In this document: piece after piece, positions 8,203 through 16,125 of the stretch | How the letters are laid out: every line of letters begins with the position of its first letter | How positions within the stretch are numbered: position 1 is the stretch's first letter | Assembly: GCF_900258035.1 (NCBI RefSeq) | Contig: NZ_OGTP01000017.1 | Span: 62,001 to 126,000 of the forward strand | Length of the DNA: 64,000 nt | Direction of reading: 5' to 3' | Origin: Caballeronia novacaledonica | GTDB taxonomy: Bacteria > Pseudomonadota > Gammaproteobacteria > Burkholderiales > Burkholderiaceae | Notes under the pieces: model-generated | The model's database searches: none | The model's input: only the letters and a program-made list of their open reading frames with translations | What the model was told of the DNA's origin: nothing | Position numbers and translations under genes: made by a program

Positions 8203-9238
8203 CTTGTGATGTTCCTTTGAGTGAGCCAATGTTCAGCGTGCCTTCTTGGTCTTTCTCTTGCCGGCTTTCGCCGATGGACGACGGCGCGGCGGCCGGATTC
8301 CGGTCGGGAAGCTCGTCGAGCAGATCGTTGGATGGCACGAAGAACAGGCCACCCGTCACCGCGCGGCTATAGTCGAGCAGCCGGTCATAGTTGCCCGGCG
8401 GCCTGCCGACGAACATGTTTTCGAGCATCTGTTCGATCGGCGCGGGCGCGCGTGCATAGCCGATGAAATACGTGCCGAACTCCTTTGCGCCCGGACGGCC
8501 GAAAGCCATGTTATGCCGAAGAATCTTCACTTCCTTGCCGTTCTCTTCGATCGTCGTAAGCGAGCTATGCGAGCAGGAAGGCTTGATCGACTCGTCGAGT
8601 TCGACATCGGATAACTTTTCACGTCCGATGATGCGTTCCTGCTGTTCGACGGTAAGGCCATTCCATGCATCGAGGTTATGCAAGTACTTCTGCACGATCA
8701 CATAACTGCCGCCGGCGAAATCCGTATCTTCTTCATCGATGATGGTGTAATGCGCGGCGCTTTTGCCCGTCGGATTTTCGGTGCCGTCGACGAAGCCCAC
8801 CATGTCGCGCAGATCGAAGTAGCGAAAGCCATGCACTTCGTCGACGACCGTGACCGCATCGCCCAGTTTGTCGAGCATCTGCGATGCAAGCTCGAAACAC
8901 AGGTCCATGTGATCGGCGCGAATATGCATGAGGATGTCGCCGGGCGTCGCAATCGCGCGTCGATCGCCTTGGCCGAACTCGCGAAACGAATGCAACGACG
9001 CGGGACGCGGCGCGCCGAAAAGCAGGTCCCACGCATCGGAACTGAAGCCGCATACGCAGGACAGGTTCGCGGTCGGCGCACGCGTGCCGACCGCGCGGAC
9101 CAGCGCCGCGATATCGCCGCACCATGAGCGCACGACATCGGCTTTGCCTTCGCCGCGTGCCACGGTCGCGACGATAAAAATCGCGCTTCGGGAAATCGGA
9201 TTACAGACGGCTTGGGGTTCGGGTGTGTTGTCGGGCAT
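8195..9238 (-). CDS. DyP-type heme peroxidase, encapsulin cargo
   Basis: A 347-residue class B (P-type) dye-decolorizing peroxidase. Visible key residues are GFVDG at 148-152 with catalytic Asp151, the proximal heme ligand His224 in SHSS, and distal Arg241 in LRHN. After the enzyme domain ends near residue 308, a flexible Pro/Ser/Glu-rich linker leads to LNIGSLKG (336-342 region), the known encapsulin targeting peptide. The enzyme oxidises phenolic or dye substrates with H2O2 inside the shell. The longer in-frame ATG at 9343 is less likely; ATG 9238 gives the usual family N-terminus. It overlaps the encapsulin gene by 8 nt. Confidence 0.92.
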   Translation of the reverse strand: MPDNTPEPQAVCNPISRSAIFIVATVARGEGKADVVRSWCGDIAALVRAVGTRAPTANLSCVCGFSSDAWDLLFGAPRPASLHSFREFGQGDRRAIATPGDILMHIRADHMDLCFELASQMLDKLGDAVTVVDEVHGFRYFDLRDMVGFVDGTENPTGKSAAHYTIIDEEDTDFAGGSYVIVQKYLHNLDAWNGLTVEQQERIIGREKLSDVELDESIKPSCSHSSLTTIEENGKEVKILRHNMAFGRPGAKEFGTYFIGYARAPAPIEQMLENMFVGRPPGNYDRLLDYSRAVTGGLFFVPSNDLLDELPDRNPAAAPSSIGESRQEKDQEGTLNIGSLKGTSQDE

Positions 9239-9362
9239 CTGAAGAAATCGATTGCATGAAGCAGTTGGCGAGTGCTCGCGCTTTTCGAAAGCGACGCGCG
9301 CGTGATTTCCCGCGGTGTGTCCGGCGCGTTCTATAAGATGCATCCGGAATCGACGAAATGCC

Positions 9363-9686
9363 TTATCTACCGCGCGTAAAGGTATGGCCGGAAAGTCGCT
9401 CCGTTTCCGTGGTGAACCATGTCTGAGCGTGGCTGCGCGTTGCCACCCAGGAGTGATTGGCGCCGTCGTCGAGGTGTTGCCTGATCACGCGCCGCGCCCG
9501 TTCGATGCCGTCGCGGATCGCTTCGTCCTGCGTGCGCCATTCCGGTTGAACGGTTTCGGGCCAGGGGGAGAGCGCGGCGTTGCCATCGCGATTCACGGAC
9601 AGGTCCGCAACCCATGCGCCGCGTTCATTGCGTCGCGTCGCGACTGAGATTTCGAATCCCGCATAGACGTCAAAGGCAGATTCCAT
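9363..9686 (-). CDS. Conserved small protein, 107 aa
   Basis: ATG 9686 has a strong GGAGG ribosome site. The protein opens with a short beta-rich part (FEISVATRRNERGAWVADLSV), then an acidic/proline segment, then a helix rich in Arg/Asp/Glu (QDEAIRDGIERARRVIRQHLDD). It resembles short uncharacterised proteins annotated in many Burkholderia genomes (I think DUF6566, not verified). It has no signal peptide or membrane helix. It is transcribed alone, on the same strand as DyP but 124 nt upstream. Confidence 0.6.
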   Translation of the reverse strand: MESAFDVYAGFEISVATRRNERGAWVADLSVNRDGNAALSPWPETVQPEWRTQDEAIRDGIERARRVIRQHLDDGANHSWVATRSHAQTWFTTETERLSGHTFTRGR

Positions 9687-9917
9687 CCGTTCCTCCGATG
9701 CGGATCAAGACAACCTGAAGATTCATAGGATTATATTGCCGGTGTATTTCACGCGCTTTAAACCAAAGCAGTGAGCCGACGATACACCAACTCGATGCAA
9801 CGAATACTCCGGAACGCACGGTTTTCGATTTGAATCGGATATCTAACTATTATATCGATGCAACTAACCGTCTGTTTTCCCTAGACCTGTCACAGCTTCG
9901 CCATCAAGCGATAGCCT

Positions 9918-10550
9918 TCAGTCGAAATCCACAAGGCTTTCGCGCCGCAATTCGTCGAGTCGTCGAATCTGCGCGGGCATGATCCGGCCCAGCGAGAGCG
10001 ATGGCAGGGCATCGAGATCGAAGAATGCGACGGCATCGGTTTCCGTGCCGATCACGTCGCCCGCCCGCACGATCTCACCGAGGAAAACGAGCTTCCAGAT
10101 ATGGAACACCGAAGGCGGATGAGGATGCTTCGCCGTATCCCACGCGGCGAGCAAACGAACGATTTCGACCGTATAGCCGCTTTCCTCGCGTACTTCCTTC
10201 GCGGCGTTCTCGGAAGGGGACAATCCCACGTCGGCCCATCCGCCGGGAAGCGACCACAGTCCGTCGGCGGCCTCGCGCACGAGAAGGATTTGCCCGGTCT
10301 CGTTGAATACGGCACATCTGACGTCGAGCTTCGGATTGGCATAACCCGACTCGAAGGCGAAGAGTTCCGCTACTTCGCTCGTTTCCATCGAGGCGATGTC
10401 GGCGATCTGCGCATGAGCGATCGCCGTTATTTCCTCGTATCGCTCCTTGTCGAAGACACCGGCCGTGTAGTGCAGTCCCGTTTGCGCGAGCGCGAGCAGG
10501 CGGCGCGCCTGTTCGAGCCGTCGATGGGATGATGGGTTATCGGATTGCAT
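9918..10550 (-). CDS. NUDIX hydrolase with N-terminal helical domain
   Basis: A 210-residue protein. Residues 1-65 form the small helical N-terminal domain found in ADP-ribose/nucleoside-diphosphate-X hydrolases (QARRLLALAQTGLHYTAGVFDKERYEEI). The rest is a NUDIX fold with a complete Nudix box (GGWADVGLSPSENAAKEVRE, then ESGY). It should hydrolyse a nucleoside diphosphate linked to another group using Mg2+. ATG 10550 was chosen because upstream in-frame sequence belongs to the LysR remnant in another frame. Its start lies 8 nt after the stop of that remnant. Confidence 0.85.
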   Translation of the reverse strand: MQSDNPSSHRRLEQARRLLALAQTGLHYTAGVFDKERYEEITAIAHAQIADIASMETSEVAELFAFESGYANPKLDVRCAVFNETGQILLVREAADGLWSLPGGWADVGLSPSENAAKEVREESGYTVEIVRLLAAWDTAKHPHPPSVFHIWKLVFLGEIVRAGDVIGTETDAVAFFDLDALPSLSLGRIMPAQIRRLDELRRESLVDFD

Positions 10551-10558
10551 CGTCACGT

Positions 10559-10870
10559 TCACTCCTCGTTCTCGATGTACGACTGCGCCGTGTTCAGCAG
10601 CCAGTGTTCGAACGTCCGCAAGAGCGGAGAGTTCTGTTTGCGCTCGGGATAGACGACGTAGTAGCCCTTGTCGCTCGGCGGTGACAGTTCGAAAGGCCGC
10701 ATAAGTTCGCGGGATCGAAGCTCGTGCGCAACCAGAAACCTCGGCACCAGTGCGATTCCAAGACCGGCTTTGGCCGCTTCGACGAGCATCGAGAACAACT
10801 CGTATCGCTGGCCCTTCATGTCGAAGGGTTCGTCGCGAAGCGGATGTATGCGGCGCTTTATCGCAAACAT
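10559..10870 (-). pseudogene. Truncated LysR regulator remnant
   Basis: The frame encodes about 103 residues matching the last third of a GcvA-like LysR substrate-binding domain (YELFSMLVEAAKAGLGIALV, then PRFLV and YYVVYPERK). The DNA-binding domain and first lobe are missing. Reading upstream in the same frame meets a TGA near 10909, and the sequence beyond is occupied by an unrelated small ORF. This is the 3' end of a lost regulator gene, probably once controlling a neighbour such as the NUDIX gene. An expressed C-terminal fragment is possible but unlikely. Confidence 0.75.
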
Positions 10871-10947
10871 CTCGTCGCCGTATCGGGCTCGCCGCGCATG
10901 GTCTCGGACGAGTGCTCACGCCGCGCGTCAAGCTGCATTGACGGCTT

Positions 10948-11145
10948 TCAGCGCTGCGTCGATTCGAGCGTCGACAACCTTCGCTTCAGACGATCGAGAC
11001 GTTGCGCGAGCGGCAGCGCCAGCGTCGGCGCTCTGAGCGAATCGATGCGCGCATGCCAGTAGGCGAACGGGAACGTGCTATCGCAATCCTGTTGAACGAC
11101 GCGCTCGAGATGCAGCAAGTCTCTTTCGATGATGAATTGAAGCAT
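10948..11145 (-). CDS. Small protein of 65 aa behind a sigma54 promoter
   Basis: A 65-residue ORF from ATG 11145 with protein-like composition: an acidic N-terminal helix (ERDLLHLERVVQQDCDS), an aromatic segment (FPFAYWHARID) and a basic Leu/Arg C-terminal helix (LALPLAQRLDRLKRRLSTLE). There is no signal peptide or membrane helix. The ribosome site is weak. Support comes from its position 46 nt downstream of a full-consensus -24/-12 element and directly downstream of a sigma54 activator gene on the same strand. The function is unknown; it could be a small regulatory or stress protein. Confidence 0.55.
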   Translation of the reverse strand: MLQFIIERDLLHLERVVQQDCDSTFPFAYWHARIDSLRAPTLALPLAQRLDRLKRRLSTLESTQR

Positions 11146-11190
11146 GGTCGAGACGCACGAACGCGTATGAGGTGACGGGAACGGATGGCA

Positions 11191-11207
11191 AGCAACCGTC
11201 GTGCCAA
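11191..11207 (-). promoter_or_regulatory. Sigma54 (-24/-12) promoter
   Basis: On the minus strand the sequence reads TTGGCACGACGGTTGCT, matching the TGGCACG-N4-TTGCW consensus at every defined position. GG and GC are separated by exactly 10 nt, as the RpoN holoenzyme requires. Transcription should start near 11181 and read the 65-aa ORF. The neighbouring activator gene at 11311-13599 is the obvious partner. Confidence 0.8.
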
Positions 11208-11291
11208 CGCATGATGTCGATGCGCTGCCGCACTCGCCCGTGCCGATCGCGCCGGAAAAGCGGCCAGCCACGTCCGCACGAACGAGCCGAT

Positions 11292-11309
11292 GTGGACGAT
11301 TCCGTCCAC
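11292..11309. promoter_or_regulatory. Inverted repeat, candidate activator-binding site
   Basis: GTGGACG-ATTC-CGTCCAC is a perfect 7-bp inverted repeat about 85-100 bp upstream of the -24 element, the usual distance for an enhancer-binding site. It starts 2 nt after the activator's stop codon, so it could instead be a terminator stem, but no T-run follows on the minus strand. I favour the enhancer reading. Confidence 0.5.
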
Positions 11310-11310
11310 T

Positions 11311-13599
11311 TCATCCGACTTGAACGCGTGCGGCCGTCAGCGTGTGTAGCAGATCCATCGCGGCATCCGCGCGCGGCGTGACACCGGGAGCAAGTGCGCG
11401 CAAGGCGCGTTCGAGCGTATCGATGCCTTCGTCGATACGTCCGCTCACACGCAACAACTCGGCGAGATGGCGCGCGGCATCCACGCGGGCGGGCACCGAA
11501 CCGAGCGCGAGCGCCGTCGAAAGCGCCGTGCGCAATCCCGATTCCGCTGCGCTCAGATCGCCGAGCGCCCATTGCGCGCGCGCCTGCGTGACAAGCAGTT
11601 CGCCCATATAGACACGCTCCTGGCGCGCGAGCGTCTCTTCGATCGCGGCTGCGAGCATCGCGCGGCTCTCCGCGGCGCGGCCCGCGCGCAACAGCAATTC
11701 GCCGTGCTGCCACGCCTTGAACGAGAAGAACAGCGCGCCGCCGTGGCAGACCATGTGGTTATCGAAGCCATCGAGCATGACGGCTTGCGCTTCGTCGAAA
11801 CGGCCGAGCGACGCGACGTGACAGCCGCGCAACACCTGCCCCACGCCGCGATAGAACGCGAAACCGTGTTTGATCGATATGCCTTCCAGCTCGCTCGCGA
11901 GCGTGCCGAGCCGTTCCATGTCGTCGAAGAGACACGCGAGCCACGCGGCGCCCTGCAAATTGACCGCGTGGGCGAACGCGTGTCCGCCGGCATCGGACGC
12001 GCGTTCGGCGAGCATGTCCATCGCGTGGCGCGCCCGATCGAAAGCGCCGGTGTGAAAGGCCGAAAGCCCTTCGAACGTCAGCGCCAGCCCGGCCAGATCG
12101 ATGCCTTGCGAACCGGTGCGCGCATCGTGCCGTCCGATGCCAGAAAGATTGCCGCGCGCGAGGCAGGCGAGCGCTTCCTCGCTGTCGCCGAGCCAGAACA
12201 GCGTGTTGGTCAGCGCGATGTGCGCCTCGTCGAGCGCGACCGGATCGCCGCTGTTTTGCGCGCGTTGCAGCATGTCCTGCGCCGTCGCGCGCGCGTGCTT
12301 GAGTTGCAGCGTGGTGAGTTGCGTCGTCCAGATGCCGAACTGGATCATCGCGATTTCGCGCGCATCGCAAAGGCCTTCGCCGATTTTCAGCGCGGCGGCG
12401 TAGCACGCGGTCGCTTCGGCATGCAGCCAGCCGTGCACGCTGCGCAGACTCGTGCCGAGCAGACGATACGCATCGAACTGAAGACGCCGCACGTCCTCCT
12501 GCTCGCCGTTCGCCTGCAGCGTCTCCAGACAGCGGCGCAGAAGCGGCACGGCATCGGCGAAACGGGAATCGTCGACGAGTTCGTGCGCGCGCGCCAGATC
12601 CGCGCGCGCGTTCTGATGATGCTGCTCCCGCGCCTTGAGCCGGCGCTCGATGGTCTTCCGTCCGACGCCGAGCAGAACGGCCGCCGCGCTCTTGTTGCCG
12701 CCGGTCCGTTCGAGCGCGCGATCGACGAGCAGATCTTCGGCGGCCGCGAGCTTGTCGCGGCCGTCCAGTTGCAGCAGCATGTCGGCGAGACTCGCGCGCG
12801 AGACCCGCTCGGCCTTCTCGTTGGCGAGAAACGGCGCGAGGGCGTCGGCATCGATCGTCGTGCTTTCCGCGAGCACGCTCAACTGGCTGACGAGATTGCG
12901 CAACTGGCGGATGTGCCCCGGCCACGGATGCGCGCATAGCTGCCTGATCGCGGCGGCGGAGAATTCGAGCTTGCGCGGATGTCCTGCGGCGAAGTGCGCG
13001 ATGAGCGCCGGAATGTCCTCGACACGCTGTTCGAGCCCCGGCACCGCCAGCACGAAAACGGCGAGCCGATAGTAAAGGTCTTCGCGAAAGCGGCCTTCGT
13101 TCGCGAGCTCGCGCAAATCGCGATGCGTCGCCGCGACGATACGCCCGTCGAAGCGCAGATTCGCCGACGAACCGACCGGCCGGAACGTGCGCGTCTCCAG
13201 CACGCGCAGCAGTTTCGGCTGCAAGGCGAGCGGCAGTTCGCCGATTTCATCGAGCAGCAGCGTGCCTTGGCCGACTTGCTGAAACAGGCCCTGACGCGTC
13301 TCGCTCGCGCCGGTGAACGCGCCTTTGACATGCCCGAACAATTCGGCTTCGACGAGATGTTCGGGAATCGCACCGCAATTGATATCGACGAACGGGTGAT
13401 CGCGCTGTTCGCTACCGGCGTGAACGCGGCGCGCGACCAGTTCCTTCCCGGAACCCGTCGGCCCGAAGATGAGCACGGGGTGCGAAGTCGGCGCGATCCG
13501 GTCGATCATGCGCACGAGCTGACGAAACGCCGGCGACTTGCCGATGAAACTGCCATCTGCGTCGCCGTGGGCGAACGGAACGATTGGCGTACGACTCAT
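11311..13599 (-). CDS. Sigma54-dependent activator with C-terminal TPR repeats
   Basis: A 762-residue protein that begins directly with a sigma54-activator AAA+ domain: Walker A GPTGSGKE (46-53), the GAFTGA loop that contacts sigma54 (93-98), Walker B LLLDEIG (114-120) and a complete sensor region. A Fis-type helix-turn-helix follows at about 291-322 (NKSAAAVLLGVGRKTIERRLK). The remaining 430 residues are Ala/Leu-rich helical repeats typical of TPR/MalT-like sensor arrays. There is no N-terminal receiver, GAF or PAS domain. The C-terminal array may therefore sense a ligand or partner protein. Start ATG 13599 has GGAG upstream. A sigma54 promoter lies just downstream. Confidence 0.88.
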   Translation of the reverse strand: MSRTPIVPFAHGDADGSFIGKSPAFRQLVRMIDRIAPTSHPVLIFGPTGSGKELVARRVHAGSEQRDHPFVDINCGAIPEHLVEAELFGHVKGAFTGASETRQGLFQQVGQGTLLLDEIGELPLALQPKLLRVLETRTFRPVGSSANLRFDGRIVAATHRDLRELANEGRFREDLYYRLAVFVLAVPGLEQRVEDIPALIAHFAAGHPRKLEFSAAAIRQLCAHPWPGHIRQLRNLVSQLSVLAESTTIDADALAPFLANEKAERVSRASLADMLLQLDGRDKLAAAEDLLVDRALERTGGNKSAAAVLLGVGRKTIERRLKAREQHHQNARADLARAHELVDDSRFADAVPLLRRCLETLQANGEQEDVRRLQFDAYRLLGTSLRSVHGWLHAEATACYAAALKIGEGLCDAREIAMIQFGIWTTQLTTLQLKHARATAQDMLQRAQNSGDPVALDEAHIALTNTLFWLGDSEEALACLARGNLSGIGRHDARTGSQGIDLAGLALTFEGLSAFHTGAFDRARHAMDMLAERASDAGGHAFAHAVNLQGAAWLACLFDDMERLGTLASELEGISIKHGFAFYRGVGQVLRGCHVASLGRFDEAQAVMLDGFDNHMVCHGGALFFSFKAWQHGELLLRAGRAAESRAMLAAAIEETLARQERVYMGELLVTQARAQWALGDLSAAESGLRTALSTALALGSVPARVDAARHLAELLRVSGRIDEGIDTLERALRALAPGVTPRADAAMDLLHTLTAARVQVG

Positions 13600-13832
13600 T
13601 GCTGAGCGCTCCAGGTCAGTGATGGCGGAAACGGTCTGTGCCGCAGTTAACGGCGCTTTTCCGCGATCCTTGAGCGCGCTGGAGGCAATGCGGGCGATTT
13701 GGCTAGCGTTTCATTTTCTCGTCGTCAAGGCGGCAACAATGCCTATACTCGGAGCTATCACCACGCCCATTACGGTCGGCATAATGTGGGCCATCAAATA
13801 ACAGTCCCAATTCGATCGGCAGCGGCGGAGCC

Positions 13833-14483
13833 ATGAGCGAACAACGAGCAAAACGAGACCCGGAAGGCACGCGACGCCGCATTTTGGAAGCCGCGACCGA
13901 GCAGTTCACGAAGTTCGGCCTCGCGGGCGCGCGGGTCGACGCCATCGCCACGGCGGCGGGCACGAACGAGCGCATGCTTTACTACTACTTCGCGAGCAAG
14001 GAAGGGCTGTACGTCGCCGTGCTCGAATCGATGTACGCGCAATTCGCGGAGCGCGAGCAACGCCTCGACCTCTCTGGCCTCCAGCCCGCCGATGCGATCC
14101 GCGAACTGGCGCAATCCATCTGGACGCATTTGCGGGAAAACCCCCAATGGCTGAGCCTCATCAATAACGAGAATCTGCACGAAGGACGCTATCTGGACCG
14201 TTCGAGCCACTTGCGCGAAACCATCTCGCCGGTGGTGGATCTGCTGCGCGTCACGCTGGAGCGCGGCGCGGCAGCGGGGCAGTTCCGTCAGGGCGTCGAT
14301 CCGCTGGACTTCTACGTGACGGTCGTCGGCATGGGCTATTACATCGTTTCCAACCGCTTCACGATCGACGTGTTCGTCGGCCGGAATTACGTCGAGCAGC
14401 GCCATCAGGCGTCGATTGCCGACATGCATCTCGACATGCTGCTCGCGTATCTGCGTCCGGCGAATCAGGCGCCGCTTAGCTGA
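13833..14483 (+). CDS. TetR family regulator
   Basis: A 216-residue TetR/AcrR protein. The helix-turn-helix spans about residues 30-60 (VDAIATAAGTNERMLYYYFASKEGLY), and the C-terminal domain resembles the TetR_C domain of RutR/NicS-like regulators (INNENLHEGRYL, PLDFYVTVVGMGYY). It has a CGGAG ribosome site before ATG 13833. It points towards the tartrate-type transporter gene and overlaps the stop of the fumarase remnant by a few bases. Its original target may have been the lost fumarase gene or a more distant one. Confidence 0.8.
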   Translation: MSEQRAKRDPEGTRRRILEAATEQFTKFGLAGARVDAIATAAGTNERMLYYYFASKEGLYVAVLESMYAQFAEREQRLDLSGLQPADAIRELAQSIWTHLRENPQWLSLINNENLHEGRYLDRSSHLRETISPVVDLLRVTLERGAAAGQFRQGVDPLDFYVTVVGMGYYIVSNRFTIDVFVGRNYVEQRHQASIADMHLDMLLAYLRPANQAPLS

Positions 14484-14655
14484 TAAAGCCGAGCTGCGCG
14501 CTGATTCTGTCGAGAACGGGCTTTTTCTTCTCGTTGAACGCGGCCTTGTTCTGCCGGATCAGGTCGTTGCCCTTCGTGTCGATGCAAATGATCAGCGGCC
14601 CAAACTCGCGGACGCGGTTGATCCACGACGTTTCCGGCATGCCGAGGCCCTGCCG
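14476..14655 (-). pseudogene. Fumarase/tartrate dehydratase beta-domain remnant
   Basis: After an in-frame TAG at 14656-14658, the minus strand encodes about 59 residues that match the extreme C-terminus of class I fumarase or L-tartrate dehydratase beta subunits: GLGMPETSWINRVREFGPL, then IDTKGND and NKAAFNEKK. The stop is TAA at 14476. The [4Fe-4S]-binding N-terminal domain and the rest of the gene are absent. It lies immediately downstream of a tartrate-type MFS transporter gene on the same strand, so the locus once encoded a hydratase with that transporter. Confidence 0.85.
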
Positions 14656-14673
14656 CTAGGCACCTTCGATTTT

Positions 14674-15978
14674 TCAGTGCGCGGCGGCATTGCCGTGCGT
14701 GACCGGCGCTTTCTGCGAGCGAGCCAGCAAGAGCGTGAGCACGGCCGAGAGCACGAGCAGCCCCGCGACGAAATAGAGCCCGCCGGCGAAACTGCCTGTC
14801 CGGTCTTTCATCCAGCCGATCATCGCGGGGCCGGCGAAGCCGCCGAGATTGCCGATCGAATTGATGGTGGCGATGCCCGTCGCGGCTGCGGCGCCGGAGA
14901 GGAACATCGTCGGCATGGTCCAGAGCGGCGGCTTCGCGCAACTGATGCCGATATTCACGAGCGTCAGCGCGGCAATGAGTCCGACGATGCTGTTGGCCAC
15001 AGCCGCCACCACGAGACCGATCGCCGCCGCCACGCACGCCAGCACGACGTGCCAGGTGCGCTCGCCGGTGCGGTCGGAATGGCGCGACCAGAAGATCATC
15101 GCGACCACGGACACGACCGGCGGGATCGCGTTGAGCAGGCCCGTCGTCATCGACGAAACGCCGAGTTGCCGGATGATCTGCGGCGCCCAGATGCCGAGCG
15201 TGTAGAGCCCCGCCGACGTGCCGAAGTAGATCAGCGACAACGCCAGCACACGCGGATTCGCAAGGCCGCTGATGATGCCGTGCTTCGCGCCCGAGGTCGC
15301 GCGGCTCGCGGTTTCCACGTTCATCACGTTGACGAGCCACGCGCGCTCGTCGTCCTTCAGCCACTTCGCCTTTTCGGGCTTGTCGGTCATGTGGAAGAAC
15401 ACGACGACACCCAGAACGAGCGCGGGAATGGCTTCGAGAATGAACATCCATTGCCAGCCGCGCAGTCCCATTACGCCGTTCATTTCGAGCAACGCGGCGG
15501 AGAGTGGCGATCCGAGCGCGGTGGAGATCGGCGCGGCGGCCATGAAAAACGCCGTCACGCCCGCCCGATGCCGCGCCGGAAACCAGTAGCTGAGATACAG
15601 GATGATGCCGGGGAAGAAGCCCGCTTCGGCCGCGCCGAGCAGAAAGCGTATGACGTAGAAGCTCGTCGGTCCCTGGACGAAGGCCATCATCGCGGAAATG
15701 ATGCCCCACGTGACCATCACGCGCGCGATCCACAGCCGCGCGCCGACCTTGTGCAGAACGATGTTGGAGGGCACTTCGAACATGAAGTAGCCCCAGAAGA
15801 AGATGCCCGCGCCGAAGCCGAGCATCGACGAGGTGAAGCCCAGGTCCGTCTTCATCGTGAGCGACGCGAAGCCGATGTTGACCCGGTCGATATAAGCGAT
15901 GAAGTACAGCAGCATGATGAACGGCACGATGCGCCAGCTCACTTTGCGCAGGGTGCGTTTTTCCAGATCCATCTCCAT
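14674..15978 (-). CDS. MFS transporter, anion:cation symporter family (tartrate-type)
   Basis: A 434-residue, 12-helix major facilitator protein. The signature YFIAYIDRVNIGFA in helix 1 and GAAEAGFFPGIILYLSYWFP in helices 4-5 place it in the anion:cation symporter family with TtuB (tartrate), GarP and phthalate carriers. Start ATG 15978 has AAGGAG. It is divergent from a LysR gene, followed by a fumarase remnant, and close to a tartrate/malate dehydrogenase gene. L- or D-tartrate or D-malate uptake is therefore the best inference. Confidence 0.82.
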   Translation of the reverse strand: MEMDLEKRTLRKVSWRIVPFIMLLYFIAYIDRVNIGFASLTMKTDLGFTSSMLGFGAGIFFWGYFMFEVPSNIVLHKVGARLWIARVMVTWGIISAMMAFVQGPTSFYVIRFLLGAAEAGFFPGIILYLSYWFPARHRAGVTAFFMAAAPISTALGSPLSAALLEMNGVMGLRGWQWMFILEAIPALVLGVVVFFHMTDKPEKAKWLKDDERAWLVNVMNVETASRATSGAKHGIISGLANPRVLALSLIYFGTSAGLYTLGIWAPQIIRQLGVSSMTTGLLNAIPPVVSVVAMIFWSRHSDRTGERTWHVVLACVAAAIGLVVAAVANSIVGLIAALTLVNIGISCAKPPLWTMPTMFLSGAAAATGIATINSIGNLGGFAGPAMIGWMKDRTGSFAGGLYFVAGLLVLSAVLTLLLARSQKAPVTHGNAAAH

Positions 15979-16075
15979 GGAATGTCTCCTTGTTTCCGAT
16001 GACCAACCGATGTCTTCAGTCGTCTGATGCGGCTTTGTTCTAGTGTCACCAAGGTTAAAACCGATGGAATCGCGT

Positions 16076-16100
16076 ATGAATCGAACTAGACTTAATTCAT
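16076..16100. promoter_or_regulatory. Candidate LysR-type operator
   Basis: ATGAAT and ATTCAT form a perfect 6-bp inverted repeat separated by 13 nt in the divergent region between the transporter and lysR genes, 25 bp before the lysR start. Position and geometry fit an autoregulated LysR site; the sequence alone is not conclusive. Confidence 0.35.
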
Positions 16101-16125
16101 CCTTGCAAAAAAATCACGAATAAAC

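Noticed and set aside
14465..16006. Alternative minus-strand frame across the MFS transporter region
   Set aside because: The frame at 14674-15978 has 12 helices and family motifs; the alternative has none. Only the fumarase tail at 14476-14655, in a third frame, is real.
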